DNA of 43,449 nt from assembly GCA_011087605.1 (NCBI GenBank), contig JAALLE010000027.1:1-43449 (forward strand), written 5' to 3'. Below, one piece after another: positions 27,782-36,252 of the stretch; position 1 is the first letter of the stretch; each line of letters starts with the position of its first letter. This DNA comes from Hyphomicrobiales bacterium (GTDB lineage Bacteria > Pseudomonadota > Alphaproteobacteria > Rhizobiales > Rhizobiaceae). The notes under the pieces are model-generated. The model saw only the letters and a list, made by a program, of their open reading frames with translations. It made no database searches and had not been told where the DNA came from. Position numbers and translations under genes: made by a program.

Positions 27782-28180
27782 ATGGCAGATATTACCTCGG
27801 GATCCTGTAATTGTGGCGGTGTGACATATACAGTCCGCGGCCAGCTTCGTGAGGTAATCGCCTGTCACTGCGGCCAATGCCGCAAGCAGTCGGGGCACTT
27901 CTACGCCGCAACAAGCGCGTCGAATATGGACCTGCATATTGAAGATTCCGGCAGCCTGAAATGGTATGCCGCCTCAGAGGATGCCAAGCGTGGCTTTTGC
28001 AGCGAGTGCGGATCGGCTTTGTTCTGGAAACGCAATGGCGGGGAACACACATCCATTCTGGCCGGATCGCTCAACGGTGATGCCGGTGGAATCAAGCTGG
28101 ATCGTCATATCTTTGTTGCCGACAAGGGTGATTATTACGATCTAAATGACGGTTTGCCGCAATTTAAGCAGGCAAATTAA
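27782..28180 (+). CDS. GFA/CENP-V family zinc protein
   Basis: The 132-residue protein has the zinc-binding pattern of the glutathione-dependent formaldehyde-activating (GFA) family: Cys9 and Cys11 in GSCNCGGV, Cys28, Cys30 and Cys33 in ACHCGQCRKQSG, and Cys73 and Cys76 in GFCSECGSALFW. The prototype Gfa accelerates S-hydroxymethylglutathione formation, but most members have no proven reaction. The start follows the DAHP synthase stop by one base (TGAGATG), so it is translated from the same message. No formaldehyde dehydrogenase genes are nearby, so only the family is claimed. Confidence 0.88.
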   Translation: MADITSGSCNCGGVTYTVRGQLREVIACHCGQCRKQSGHFYAATSASNMDLHIEDSGSLKWYAASEDAKRGFCSECGSALFWKRNGGEHTSILAGSLNGDAGGIKLDRHIFVADKGDYYDLNDGLPQFKQAN

Positions 28181-28268
28181 GCGCCCGTTCTGCGTTGAAC
28201 CGCGGTTTGTTCCCAATTTGTCATTATCGCGCATTGCTCAAGGACCACTTGCAGCCTAAATAGCAAAT

Positions 28269-29948
28269 ATGAGCAAAGCACCTGATACGCTGCGCATTGC
28301 AATTGCGCAATTGAATCCAACCGTTGGCGATATCGCCGGTAATCTGGCGCTGGCGCGGGAAGCCCGCGTTGATGCCGCCAATCAGGGCGCCGATCTGGTG
28401 CTGTTTACCGAATTGTTCCTGTCTGGCTATTCGCCTGAAGATCTGGTGTTGAAACCGGCCTTTATATCTCGTTGCATGGAAGCAGCAGAAGAATTGGCCA
28501 AAGACACTGATGACGACGGGCCCGGCATTATTATCGGCGTGCCGTGGCGGGATGAAAAATCCGGTCTGCATAATGCTGTCACGGTCATGGACAAGGGCAA
28601 GATTGCAACGCTGAGATACAAGGTCGATTTGCCGAATTACGGCGTGTTTGACGAAAAGCGCGTGTTTGATGTGGGTCCAATGCCTGGCCCTGTAAACTTT
28701 CGTGGCGTGCGGCTTGGCATTCCGATTTGCGAAGACATCTGGGGGGAATTGGATGTCTGCGAAACCTTGGCGGAAAGCGGGGCTGAAATACTCCTGGTGC
28801 CAAATGGATCTCCCTACTACCGCGATAAAATGGATGTGCGCGTTCAAGTGGTGTTGAAGCAGGTGATCGAATCTGAACGACCGATCATCTATGCCAACCA
28901 GCTTGGGGGTCAGGACGAATTGGTCTTTGATGGCGGCTCATTTGTGGTCAACCTTGATAAGACGATTCCGATTCAGATGAACCAGTTTGAACGCAGTGTG
29001 GTGGTGACAACCTGGCGTCGGGGCGATGATGGTTGGGTCTGCGACAAGGGTGTGCAGGCAAAGCTGGCAGATACACAAGAAAGCGACTGGCGAGCCTGTG
29101 TTCTGGGTCTGCGCGACTATGTCAATAAAAACGGATTTAAGAACGTGGTGCTCGGTCTCTCCGGGGGGATCGATTCCGCCATTGTCGCGGCAATGAGTGT
29201 GGATGCGCTGGGTGAAGAACGGGTGCGCTGCGTGATGCTGCCCTATCACTATACATCGGGAGAATCCCTCAAAGATGCAGAAGACTGCGCCCGCAATCTG
29301 GGTGTGCGATATGAGACGGTGCCGATCTACGAACCGGTCGAAGGTTTTTTGTCAGCGTTGAAGGCGACATTTGCTGACACCGATGAGGGGGTAACGGAGG
29401 AAAACCTGCAAAGCCGGGCTCGCGGTGTCATCTTGATGGGGATTTCCAACAAGTTTGGTTCCATGGTCGTGACAACCGGAAATAAGTCTGAAATGTCAGT
29501 TGGTTATGCGACGCTTTATGGCGACATGAATGGTGGTTTTAATCCAATCAAGGACCTCTACAAGATGCAGGTCTATGAATTGTCCGATTGGCGCAACAAG
29601 CACATGCCGCCAGACTGTCTGGGGCCGACGGGCGAAATTATACCGCAAAATATTATCGACAAAGCACCAACTGCCGAATTGCGCGAGGGTCAAACGGATC
29701 AGGACTCGTTGCCTGAATATCCTGTGCTCGACAAGATCCTTGAGTCGCTCGTTGAAGAGGAGAAGTCAGTCGACATGATTGTCGAGGAAACCGGATTTGA
29801 TCGCGCAACGGTCGAGCGGATGGAACATCTGCTTTATATCGCGGAATACAAGCGTCGTCAGGCAGCACCAGGGGTCAAGATTACCCGTCGTGCGTTTGGG
29901 CGCGAGCGGCGCTATCCGATCACCAATCGGTTCCGCGACCGGGCGTGA
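28269..29948 (+). CDS. nadE: Glutamine-dependent NAD+ synthetase
   Basis: The 559-residue protein is a two-domain enzyme. The N-terminal nitrilase-type glutaminase has the Glu48, Lys118, Cys154 triad (LFTELFLSGY, YKVDLPNYG, PICEDIWG). The C-terminal NAD synthetase domain has the ATP-binding SGGIDS at 298-303 and GNKSEMSVGYATLYGD. It amidates nicotinic acid adenine dinucleotide, the last step of NAD synthesis, using ammonia channelled from glutamine. It heads a tight cluster: the folP ATG begins one base after its TGA. Typical length and motifs, no oddities. Confidence 0.96.
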   Translation: MSKAPDTLRIAIAQLNPTVGDIAGNLALAREARVDAANQGADLVLFTELFLSGYSPEDLVLKPAFISRCMEAAEELAKDTDDDGPGIIIGVPWRDEKSGLHNAVTVMDKGKIATLRYKVDLPNYGVFDEKRVFDVGPMPGPVNFRGVRLGIPICEDIWGELDVCETLAESGAEILLVPNGSPYYRDKMDVRVQVVLKQVIESERPIIYANQLGGQDELVFDGGSFVVNLDKTIPIQMNQFERSVVVTTWRRGDDGWVCDKGVQAKLADTQESDWRACVLGLRDYVNKNGFKNVVLGLSGGIDSAIVAAMSVDALGEERVRCVMLPYHYTSGESLKDAEDCARNLGVRYETVPIYEPVEGFLSALKATFADTDEGVTEENLQSRARGVILMGISNKFGSMVVTTGNKSEMSVGYATLYGDMNGGFNPIKDLYKMQVYELSDWRNKHMPPDCLGPTGEIIPQNIIDKAPTAELREGQTDQDSLPEYPVLDKILESLVEEEKSVDMIVEETGFDRATVERMEHLLYIAEYKRRQAAPGVKITRRAFGRERRYPITNRFRDRA

Positions 29949-29949
29949 T

Positions 29950-30810
29950 ATGACAAGCCTTTCCCATTGTTTCGCACCGCGCGATTGGCAATTGGCCCAT
30001 GGCCGGAGTCTTGAACTGGGACCAAAGGCGGTGTTGATGGGGGTGCTGAATGTCACGCCGGATTCCTTTTCCGATGGTGGTGTTCATTTCGATCCGTCGG
30101 TCGCGTTGAAACGGGCGCGACAGATGATCGAGCGTGGGGCCGCGATTATCGATGTTGGTGGTGAATCGACCAAGCCAAATGCCGAACCTGTCAACGCTGC
30201 AACAGAGCAGGACAGGGTGTTGCCGATAGTGGAGGCGCTGGCGAAATCCAAAGACACCATCATCTCGATCGATACTTACCGGGCGGATACCGCGCGTCTG
30301 GCAGTGAAGGCTGGTGCTCATATAGTCAATGATGTGTGGGGCTGTCAGCGCGAACCTGATATTGCCCGAGTTGCCGCCGACACCGGTGCCGGGCTGGTAA
30401 TCATGAACACGCGGCGGGATCGGGAAGTGTTGAGCGATCTGCTGGAAGATGCGGCTCAATTTTTGCGAAAATCTCTCGAAATAGCCAAGGCTGCTGCGGT
30501 GAGACCGGAACAAATACTGCTGGACCCCGGATTTGGATTTGCCCCGTCTATCGATCATGACATCCCGATATTGCGGGAACTTGAGCGATTGCATGAATTG
30601 GGGTTTCCGTTGCTTGTTGGCACGTCGCGCAAGCGATTTTTGGGTGCGATTACGGGTCGGGAGGCTGATCAGCGTGGCGCTGCGACGGCTGCGACAAGTG
30701 TCGTCGCCCGCCAGAAAGGTGCGGCGATATTCCGTGTTCATGATATAGAGGTAAACAAGGATGCCCTAGCGGTTGCCGACGCTGTCATAGATCCGGAAAA
30801 CGCCCCATGA
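29950..30810 (+). CDS. folP: Dihydropteroate synthase
   Basis: The 286-residue TIM-barrel enzyme shows VLMGVLNVTPDSFSDGG at 28-44, IIDVGGESTKP, the SIDTYRADTA segment, LDPGFGFAPS and the late GTSRKRFLG loop. It joins p-aminobenzoate to the pterin pyrophosphate, the step blocked by sulfonamides. ATG 29950 lies one base after the nadE stop; the frame extends upstream inside nadE but the family starts here. Its TGA overlaps the folB ATG in ATGA. The order folP-folB-folK gives three sequential folate steps in one message. Confidence 0.95.
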   Translation: MTSLSHCFAPRDWQLAHGRSLELGPKAVLMGVLNVTPDSFSDGGVHFDPSVALKRARQMIERGAAIIDVGGESTKPNAEPVNAATEQDRVLPIVEALAKSKDTIISIDTYRADTARLAVKAGAHIVNDVWGCQREPDIARVAADTGAGLVIMNTRRDREVLSDLLEDAAQFLRKSLEIAKAAAVRPEQILLDPGFGFAPSIDHDIPILRELERLHELGFPLLVGTSRKRFLGAITGREADQRGAATAATSVVARQKGAAIFRVHDIEVNKDALAVADAVIDPENAP

Positions 30811-31184
30811 GTGAAAAAACCCATACTTATGAAATCACACTGAAAAATTGTGCTTTTTTTGCCCATCACGGAGTGTTTGAAGAGGAAACCAAACTAGGCC
30901 AGCGATTTTTCGTCGATGCCACGTTGAAAGTTGAACCGCGTGGTGCGCTGGAACAAGACCGGATCGAGGGAACAGTTCATTATGGCGAAGCATTTGCCGT
31001 CATTGAAAAGCTGGTGACCAAACGCAATCGCTATCTGATTGAAGCCCTGGCGCTGGATATTGCTCAGGGGCTCTGTGAGGCGTTTGACGAAATCCTTCAT
31101 GCTCGTGTCACTGTGCGCAAACCAAACGCGCCAGTGCCGGGCATTCTGGACCATGTTGAAGTTACGGTCTGTCATCCCGAATGA
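30807..31184 (+). CDS. folB: Dihydroneopterin aldolase
   Basis: The 125-residue protein fits FolB: LKNCAFFAHHGVFEEETKLGQRFFVDATL with the catalytic-site Glu, GTVHYGEAFAVIEKL, and the C-terminal Lys in TVRKPNAPVPGILDHVEV. It cleaves 7,8-dihydroneopterin to 6-hydroxymethyl-dihydropterin and glycolaldehyde. It overlaps folP upstream and folK downstream by ATGA, so the three folate genes are translationally coupled. Confidence 0.94.
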   Translation: MSEKTHTYEITLKNCAFFAHHGVFEEETKLGQRFFVDATLKVEPRGALEQDRIEGTVHYGEAFAVIEKLVTKRNRYLIEALALDIAQGLCEAFDEILHARVTVRKPNAPVPGILDHVEVTVCHPE

Positions 31185-31690
31185 CGAAAGATTTTAAGCG
31201 AGCTTGGCTGGGGCTGGGTGGCAACATTGGAGACGTGAAACGGGCAATGGCACAGGCGTTGCAGGGGTTAAATGCACACCCGGCGGTCGCTGTGCAACTG
31301 ATTTCAGCGATCTACAAGACACCGCCCTGGGGGATGGAGGACCAACCGTGGTTTTTAAACTGCTGCGCGCAGATTGAGACGAGCCTGTCGCCTGAAGAAA
31401 TACTGGAATTGTGCCAGGATGCTGAAAGACAAGGCAAACGCGAGCGCAATGTGCGCTGGGGACCGCGCACAATTGATATTGATATTGTCGCATTTGAAGA
31501 TTGTGAGCAGACCGAACAACGGTTGACCATCCCGCATCCCAGAGCCACAGAACGGGCGTTTGTCATGGTGCCGCTGGCTGAAATCGCACCGCAACTGATC
31601 ATTGCAGGAAAGTCAGCCAGCCAATGGCGGTCGCAGTTGGACGAAGATGGAATTGTGACGGAATCTGTCGACGGTGGCTGGTGGCTCTAG
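31181..31690 (+). CDS. folK: 6-hydroxymethyl-7,8-dihydropterin pyrophosphokinase
   Basis: The 169-residue HPPK starts with AWLGLGGNIGD, has YKTPPWGMEDQPWFLNCCAQIET and the signature ERNVRWGPRTIDIDIVAFED with the metal aspartates, then IPHPRATERAFVMVPLAEI. It transfers pyrophosphate from ATP to the pterin alcohol, providing the FolP substrate. Last gene of nadE-folP-folB-folK. Its TAG stop shares CTAG with the stop of the convergent secreted-protein gene, leaving no space for an intergenic terminator. Confidence 0.95.
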   Translation: MTKDFKRAWLGLGGNIGDVKRAMAQALQGLNAHPAVAVQLISAIYKTPPWGMEDQPWFLNCCAQIETSLSPEEILELCQDAERQGKRERNVRWGPRTIDIDIVAFEDCEQTEQRLTIPHPRATERAFVMVPLAEIAPQLIIAGKSASQWRSQLDEDGIVTESVDGGWWL

Positions 31691-32229
31691 TCCGTCAGGA
31701 AACTGGTTTTACGTACGCCATTTTTGCGATCGAGACTAAGACCAATGAATGGAGTGAGACCACCATTGACCCGAACGGCAATGGTGATGTTCATCTTGTT
31801 CTTGCCCTTTAACCTGGCAGTCATTGTCCCGCGCAACTGTTTGCGTTTGATGCCCAGAACCAGTTTTTGGCCGCGCAGACGTCCCGATACGATGTCGAGA
31901 CCTTTGCCCTTGGCACCGTCGAGAAACTTGCCCCGGTAGGACCGGCCACGCTTGGTGACGGTTGCTTCAATTTGCTGCGAAAACAGACCGACACGACAAG
32001 TGCCAGCGAGTTTCATGCCGGCACGACCGGGCGTTTGGCCTTCGAGGTTGCAGGTGAAGCGGGTGTTTTTGTAAGGGCCAGCAACGATTTGACCGGCTCC
32101 TGACCACTTACCTTGCACATTTTTGAAATAGGTATAGTCGCTGGCAGAAGCGCTGCCGCCAACCATAATTATGGCCATACCACAGGCAATCGCCATGCCG
32201 GACTTTAGGATGTTGGTCAGAAAACTCAT
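31687..32229 (-). CDS. Secreted beta-rich protein of unknown function
   Basis: The 180-residue product has a signal peptide (MSFLTNILKSGMAIACGMAI, cleavage after about SASA at residue 29). The mature part alternates Gly, Lys, Arg and hydrophobic residues in a way that suggests a beta-sheet fold: VQGKWSGAGQIVAGPYKNTRFTCNLEG, GTCRVGLFSQQIEATV, LRGTMTARLKGKNKMNI. Two cysteines (in FTCNLEG and GTCRVG) could form a disulfide. It is strongly basic. I do not recognise a named family. It is convergent with folK with a four-base overlap at the stops and probably periplasmic. Confidence 0.65.
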   Translation of the reverse strand: MSFLTNILKSGMAIACGMAIIMVGGSASASDYTYFKNVQGKWSGAGQIVAGPYKNTRFTCNLEGQTPGRAGMKLAGTCRVGLFSQQIEATVTKRGRSYRGKFLDGAKGKGLDIVSGRLRGQKLVLGIKRKQLRGTMTARLKGKNKMNITIAVRVNGGLTPFIGLSLDRKNGVRKTSFLTD

Positions 32230-32346
32230 TACATAAAAACCTGATCTGTTTCACGCGAGAGTATTAACCATAATGGTTAACGCATTCCTGCCCATTTGCA
32301 AATGACTTATTGGACCGCGCCGGGCGCAATATCCTTTGTCACGTCA

Positions 32347-33489
32347 TCACTGTTCTGTGTTCTTGCCTTTTTTATTGCCCAAACTGACCAATTCTCCAAT
32401 GAAATCAGACACCGACAATCGTGTTTGATCGGAAAAGGGCAGGGGGCGACACAGATCGATTGCGGCAATGCCGATTCGCGCGGTCAACATGCCGTTTATG
32501 ACACCTTCGCCCAGTCTTGATGATAATTTGGCAGCAACTCCCTGACCGACCAATTGCTGCATCAATCCATCGCCGACGGCGATGGTTCCTGTAACGGCCA
32601 AATGACCAACAACATTTCGGGTCAATCTCCAGAAACCAACCGAGCCCGGTCGACCACCATAAAGTTCGGCGATCTGGCGGATCAGTTTCAGATTTTCATA
32701 CAGCACGTATCCAATATCGATTAGGGCTCGGGGGCTGACCGCCGTCACCACGCTGACACGTTTTGCAGATCCCATCACAAGAGAGCGTGATCTTTGATCA
32801 AGCGATGTCATCAAATCACGCTCAATAAGATCAATCAGATCGCAACCATCAATAATTTGTTCGCGATGCTGCTGCATCTGGTTGCGACTCCGGGCGGTGT
32901 CGGGTCGGTTTGAGTAGAGTTTGTCCAATTGCGTCGCCAGATTTCTGGCGCCAGCCATGTCATCATTGGCCCTGACTTCAGCCGCGTCGCTGCGCAATTG
33001 ACTGATTTTCGCCATGCGAGATATGCCCCAAAATTCTCGCATTGCCAAAGCGATACTTGCCAACACAAGCAGACCAGCAAATCCGCTGGCTGCCCATCCC
33101 AACCAGTTGTTGCGAGCAAACAGCGATGTAATGAGTTCATCTATCCACAGTCCCAACGATAATGAGATCAATCCAAACAATGCGACCCAGAACAATCGCC
33201 CCCATCTGAAAACACGTTTGACGGAGTTCACTGCTGGTGTGGGAGTCAGACTTTCTGCCAATTCCAGATCTGCGGCATTGCTCGGCAGTGGCGACACCCG
33301 TTGGGCGGCCTCATCGGGAGTTTCGCGAATTTTGGTCTTTTCAGAAAAGGATTTTGGCCTTCGCTTGGGCGAAGAGTTTTTTCCAGAGGTGTCGGTACTG
33401 GGATTGGGTTTTTCACTGGCATCCGGATCGTCCAGTTTGATTGCCCGGGGTGTCCGTCCCTTAGCGGTCGATTTGTTGGCGGTATTCAC
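32347..33489 (-). CDS. YcjF/TIGR01620 family membrane protein (DUF697)
   Basis: The 380-residue protein has a long basic, Ser/Pro-rich cytoplasmic N-terminus, two membrane helices (FWVALFGLISLSLGLWI and WLGWAASGFAGLLVLASIALA) and a C-terminal DUF697-like helical domain with VGHLAVTGTIAVGDGLMQQLVGQG. YcjF proteins occur beside YcjX GTPase-like proteins and are linked to envelope stress in enterobacteria; the biochemical role is unknown. The start is GTG 33489, overlapping the TGA of the upstream ycjX-like gene in GTGA, so the two are coupled. Confidence 0.85.
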   Translation of the reverse strand: MNTANKSTAKGRTPRAIKLDDPDASEKPNPSTDTSGKNSSPKRRPKSFSEKTKIRETPDEAAQRVSPLPSNAADLELAESLTPTPAVNSVKRVFRWGRLFWVALFGLISLSLGLWIDELITSLFARNNWLGWAASGFAGLLVLASIALAMREFWGISRMAKISQLRSDAAEVRANDDMAGARNLATQLDKLYSNRPDTARSRNQMQQHREQIIDGCDLIDLIERDLMTSLDQRSRSLVMGSAKRVSVVTAVSPRALIDIGYVLYENLKLIRQIAELYGGRPGSVGFWRLTRNVVGHLAVTGTIAVGDGLMQQLVGQGVAAKLSSRLGEGVINGMLTARIGIAAIDLCRPLPFSDQTRLSVSDFIGELVSLGNKKGKNTEQ

Positions 33490-34940
33490 TTCAAATAATC
33501 TCCCAGAAGAAATTCCAGCGCCCGGTCCAGACGAATATGAGGCAGCGAAAGCGTCATGCCTTCCACGGTTTTTTCCAGTTTGGGCGGTGTGAAACGCAGG
33601 AATTTCAAATCGCCTGCCTGATGGTCCTCGCGCAGAACATTGTCGGGATCTTCCGGCAGGTCACCAGGAAAAATCGCCGTTTGCGATTTGCCGTCAAAAA
33701 CTTCCCGGCCGATGCTTTCCCCGGCCAGAGGTTGGCCAACGATGACGGGCAGAATCTCCTTTTTTTCCGTCACCTCAGCTTCACGGGTTGCGCGAATTGC
33801 AGCCAGCGCAACCACGTCGGTTTCAGCGCCGCTGAACTCGGCCTTTTCTGTGGCCTGTTCCACCAGTCTGGCGAGGATGGCTTCCAGCCGGTCATGGTTG
33901 TGGTGATGCAGGTGGTCGGCTTTGGTTGCTGCAAAGAGAATGCGATCGGTTCGGGTGCTGAACAGTGAGGTCAGCCAGCTCCGCTTGCCGTGGTTGAAAC
34001 AGCTGAGAATATCCGAAAGCGCTTTTTCAAGATCGGTCACCGCGGCAGATCCTGCATTTAGCGCCTGCAGCACGTCGACCAGTACGATCTGACGGTCAAT
34101 GCGCGCGAAATGTTCCCTAAAAAATGGTTTTACGACGATTGTTTTGTAAGCCTCGTAACGCCTCTGCATCATTGCGTGCAGGGTATCGTCACTGTCTATT
34201 GGCTGCGAATTTGGTGGTAGCGGTGCAAATGTCAGGGCCGGTGATCCTTCAAGGTCACCGGGCATCAAAAACCGTCCAGGCGGTAAGGTGGACAGAGCCG
34301 TGCGGTCCTGACGACAGGCTCGCAGATAATTGGTGAATTCCTCAGCCAGTTTGCGGGCGACCATCTCATCGGCTTCACCATTTGCATCGGTCGCATCCGC
34401 TAATTTGAGCCAATCGCGTGCTTCCTGCTTGCGATTTGGCAATCTTGCCAGTTGCAGTGCTTCAGCCGACCACTCATCGTAGGTTTTCCCCAAAAGCGGC
34501 AAATCAAGCAGCCACTCGCCGGGATAGTCGACAATATCAAGGGTGAGACTGCCAGGACCAAAGGTGCGCGACCAGGAACTTGCTGATTCAAATTCGATCT
34601 TGATGCGAAGTTCAGAAATAGCGCTTGTCGATTGAGGCCATTTGCGATCCTCCAACAGGGCGGTGAGATGATCCTCATATTGAAACCGCGGAACTGCGTC
34701 GTCAGGCTGTTGAGCAAGTTTGGCATTTGAAACGCGGCCTTCGGCCTGAGCCGCAAACAACGGCAGGCGGCCTCCGTGCAACAGATTGTGAATGAGGGCG
34801 GTGATGAACACGGTTTTACCGGCGCGCGACAGTCCGGTTACACCAAATCGCAGGTTTGGTTCAAACAGGCCTGTTGCAGCGTCCGTCAGATTATCTATGG
34901 CAATGCGGGCGTCGTCGGTGAGCGTTGTGATCTTGTTCAA
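33486..34940 (-). CDS. YcjX-like P-loop protein (DUF463)
   Basis: The 484-residue protein has a P-loop at 36-43 (GLSRAGKT), the DIVDYPGEWLLDLPLL segment acting as Walker B/switch region, and the family segments VVKPFFREHFARIDRQIVLVDVLQALN and FAATKADHLHH (an NKxD-like guanine motif). YcjX-type proteins are GTP-binding proteins of unknown function paired with YcjF. No ATG precedes the P-loop in frame before an upstream TAG, so the start is TTG 34940. Coupled to the YcjF-like gene downstream. Confidence 0.87.
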   Translation of the reverse strand: MNKITTLTDDARIAIDNLTDAATGLFEPNLRFGVTGLSRAGKTVFITALIHNLLHGGRLPLFAAQAEGRVSNAKLAQQPDDAVPRFQYEDHLTALLEDRKWPQSTSAISELRIKIEFESASSWSRTFGPGSLTLDIVDYPGEWLLDLPLLGKTYDEWSAEALQLARLPNRKQEARDWLKLADATDANGEADEMVARKLAEEFTNYLRACRQDRTALSTLPPGRFLMPGDLEGSPALTFAPLPPNSQPIDSDDTLHAMMQRRYEAYKTIVVKPFFREHFARIDRQIVLVDVLQALNAGSAAVTDLEKALSDILSCFNHGKRSWLTSLFSTRTDRILFAATKADHLHHHNHDRLEAILARLVEQATEKAEFSGAETDVVALAAIRATREAEVTEKKEILPVIVGQPLAGESIGREVFDGKSQTAIFPGDLPEDPDNVLREDHQAGDLKFLRFTPPKLEKTVEGMTLSLPHIRLDRALEFLLGDYLK

Positions 34941-35011
34941 ATGCCAGTCCTAGTATGGGTCTTCATCTGATATAGGGCGCCAATTGTGGCGTTACAGGAT
35001 GGGTGCGGGGC

Positions 35012-35524
35012 TTAATTGCTTTCCAGATCCTTGGGTCGCAGCATCACCTCCAGCGAACCACTTGCCTGACCGAGCTGTTGCCAATCGTCGATGTCGAGGC
35101 TGAATGCAGCCATGGTGGCGGTTCCAAAATGGTGCGCCATGAGTTTTTCAGAAGCCGGACTGCCGGGCATTGTGAGATAGCGCGCCAGTTCATCGCAGGT
35201 CGGATTGTGGCCGATCACCATGATCCGGTCGGCCTCCTGAATCCAAAGTGACTGCAGGTAGTCGTCGATTCTTCCATTGTAGAGACCGGGAACAATCTCA
35301 AATGACGCTGCTTCGACGGCAGCCTTTATGCCACGATAGGTTTCCTGGGTACGGGTGGCTGGTGAACACAAGATTTTTTCGGGCACGATGCCCTGTTGGT
35401 CTATCCATGCCTGCAGGTTCGCTACCTGTTTGATGCCCCGTTTGTTTAGGGGGCGTTGAATGTCGCCCAATCCCGGCTGAGCCCAGGAAGACTTGGCGTG
35501 GCGAAGAATGTAAAGATGTTTCAT
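35012..35524 (-). CDS. SixA-type histidine phosphatase
   Basis: The 170-residue protein belongs to the histidine phosphatase superfamily. The catalytic His is in LYILRHAKSSW (Arg8, His9), with the second Arg in CSPATRTQETYRG and the second His in MVIGHNPTCDELARYL. SixA in E. coli removes phosphate from histidine phosphotransfer proteins; alphaproteobacterial relatives are mostly uncharacterised. It has no signal peptide. It lies upstream of the ycjX-like gene on the same strand with a 71-base gap, so it may be co-transcribed. The substrate is inferred only by family. Confidence 0.86.
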   Translation of the reverse strand: MKHLYILRHAKSSWAQPGLGDIQRPLNKRGIKQVANLQAWIDQQGIVPEKILCSPATRTQETYRGIKAAVEAASFEIVPGLYNGRIDDYLQSLWIQEADRIMVIGHNPTCDELARYLTMPGSPASEKLMAHHFGTATMAAFSLDIDDWQQLGQASGSLEVMLRPKDLESN

Positions 35525-35674
35525 CGAGTTTACCTAGGGTCAATGGCATATTTTGCCAATATCCGAGCAAGTTGACCAGACTTGCCAGACTCTATCAACA
35601 GTCTGAAAACTGAGGAAAAACGGCTTTTTTAACCGGCCCCTGCAATTTCATACCAACACAGGCTTTTTTGATGC

Positions 35675-35703
35675 TTGAAGCAAGCCGAGAGGGTCGTTAT
35701 ACC
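35675..35703 (+). promoter_or_regulatory. Candidate sigma70-type promoter of dksA
   Basis: TTGAAG, 17 bases, then TATACC gives well-spaced -35 and -10 boxes about 64 bases upstream of the dksA ATG. This predicts a transcript starting near 35710. Sequence match and spacing are the only evidence. Confidence 0.45.
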
Positions 35704-35766
35704 GGCGCTAGATAACATGATGAAAGCAGCCGCTGACCATGTTCCGCATAAAGTAAGGGAGATTCA

Positions 35767-36180
35767 ATGCCGGCAAAGACCAAAGAGTATAAGCCTTCTG
35801 ATGATGAAGAGTTTATGGGCCCTCGGCAGTTGACCTATTTCAAGGAAAAACTGTTGGCGTGGCGTTCCGAGATTCAGCGCGAATCGGCGGAAACTGTCGA
35901 ATCTCTGCAGGAACACAATCTAAATGCGCCGGACCTGGCCGACAGAGCGACTTCGGAATCGGATCGTTCTATTGAGCTGCGGGCGCGTGATCGTCAAAGA
36001 AAGTTGGTTTCGAAAATCAATCAGGCGCTGAAGCGCATTGATGATGGCGAATATGGCTATTGTGAAGAGTCTGGTGAGCCCATCAGCTTGCAGCGGCTGG
36101 ACGCGAGGCCAATTGCGACTTTGTCGCTGGAAGCACAGGAACGTCACGAGCGCCGCGAAAAGGTTTATCGCGACGACTGA
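35767..36180 (+). CDS. dksA: DksA-family RNA polymerase-binding regulator, single-cysteine type
   Basis: The 137-residue protein has the DksA coiled-coil with the tip motif DxxDxA (Asp56, Asp59, Ala61) that reaches the polymerase active site. A C-terminal degenerate zinc-finger region follows (GYCEESGEPISLQRLDARP and ATLSLEAQERHERREKVYRDD). Only Cys99 remains of the four zinc cysteines of E. coli DksA, a pattern known from alphaproteobacteria. DksA works with ppGpp to reset promoters of rRNA and amino acid genes. AAGGGAG is correctly placed before ATG 35767, a candidate promoter lies at 35675-35703, and a terminator follows, so it is monocistronic. Confidence 0.95.
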   Translation: MPAKTKEYKPSDDEEFMGPRQLTYFKEKLLAWRSEIQRESAETVESLQEHNLNAPDLADRATSESDRSIELRARDRQRKLVSKINQALKRIDDGEYGYCEESGEPISLQRLDARPIATLSLEAQERHERREKVYRDD

Positions 36181-36220
36181 CCACGTTCAGGCCGGAATGG
36201 CCGAATATTGAATATTATTT

Positions 36221-36246
36221 AGGCGGCCGTTGTGCCGCCTTTTTTT
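36221..36246 (+). terminator. Rho-independent terminator of dksA
   Basis: AGGCGGC and GCCGCCT form a perfect seven-pair stem with a short loop, followed by a run of T. It lies 40 bases after the dksA stop and just before the convergent FliO-like stop at 36253. Confidence 0.9.
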
Positions 36247-36252
36247 CTGGAG

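Noticed and set aside
33014-33592. Long plus-strand open frame opposite the ycjF-like gene
   Set aside because: It is the complement of a well-supported gene; its length follows from the codon bias of that gene.
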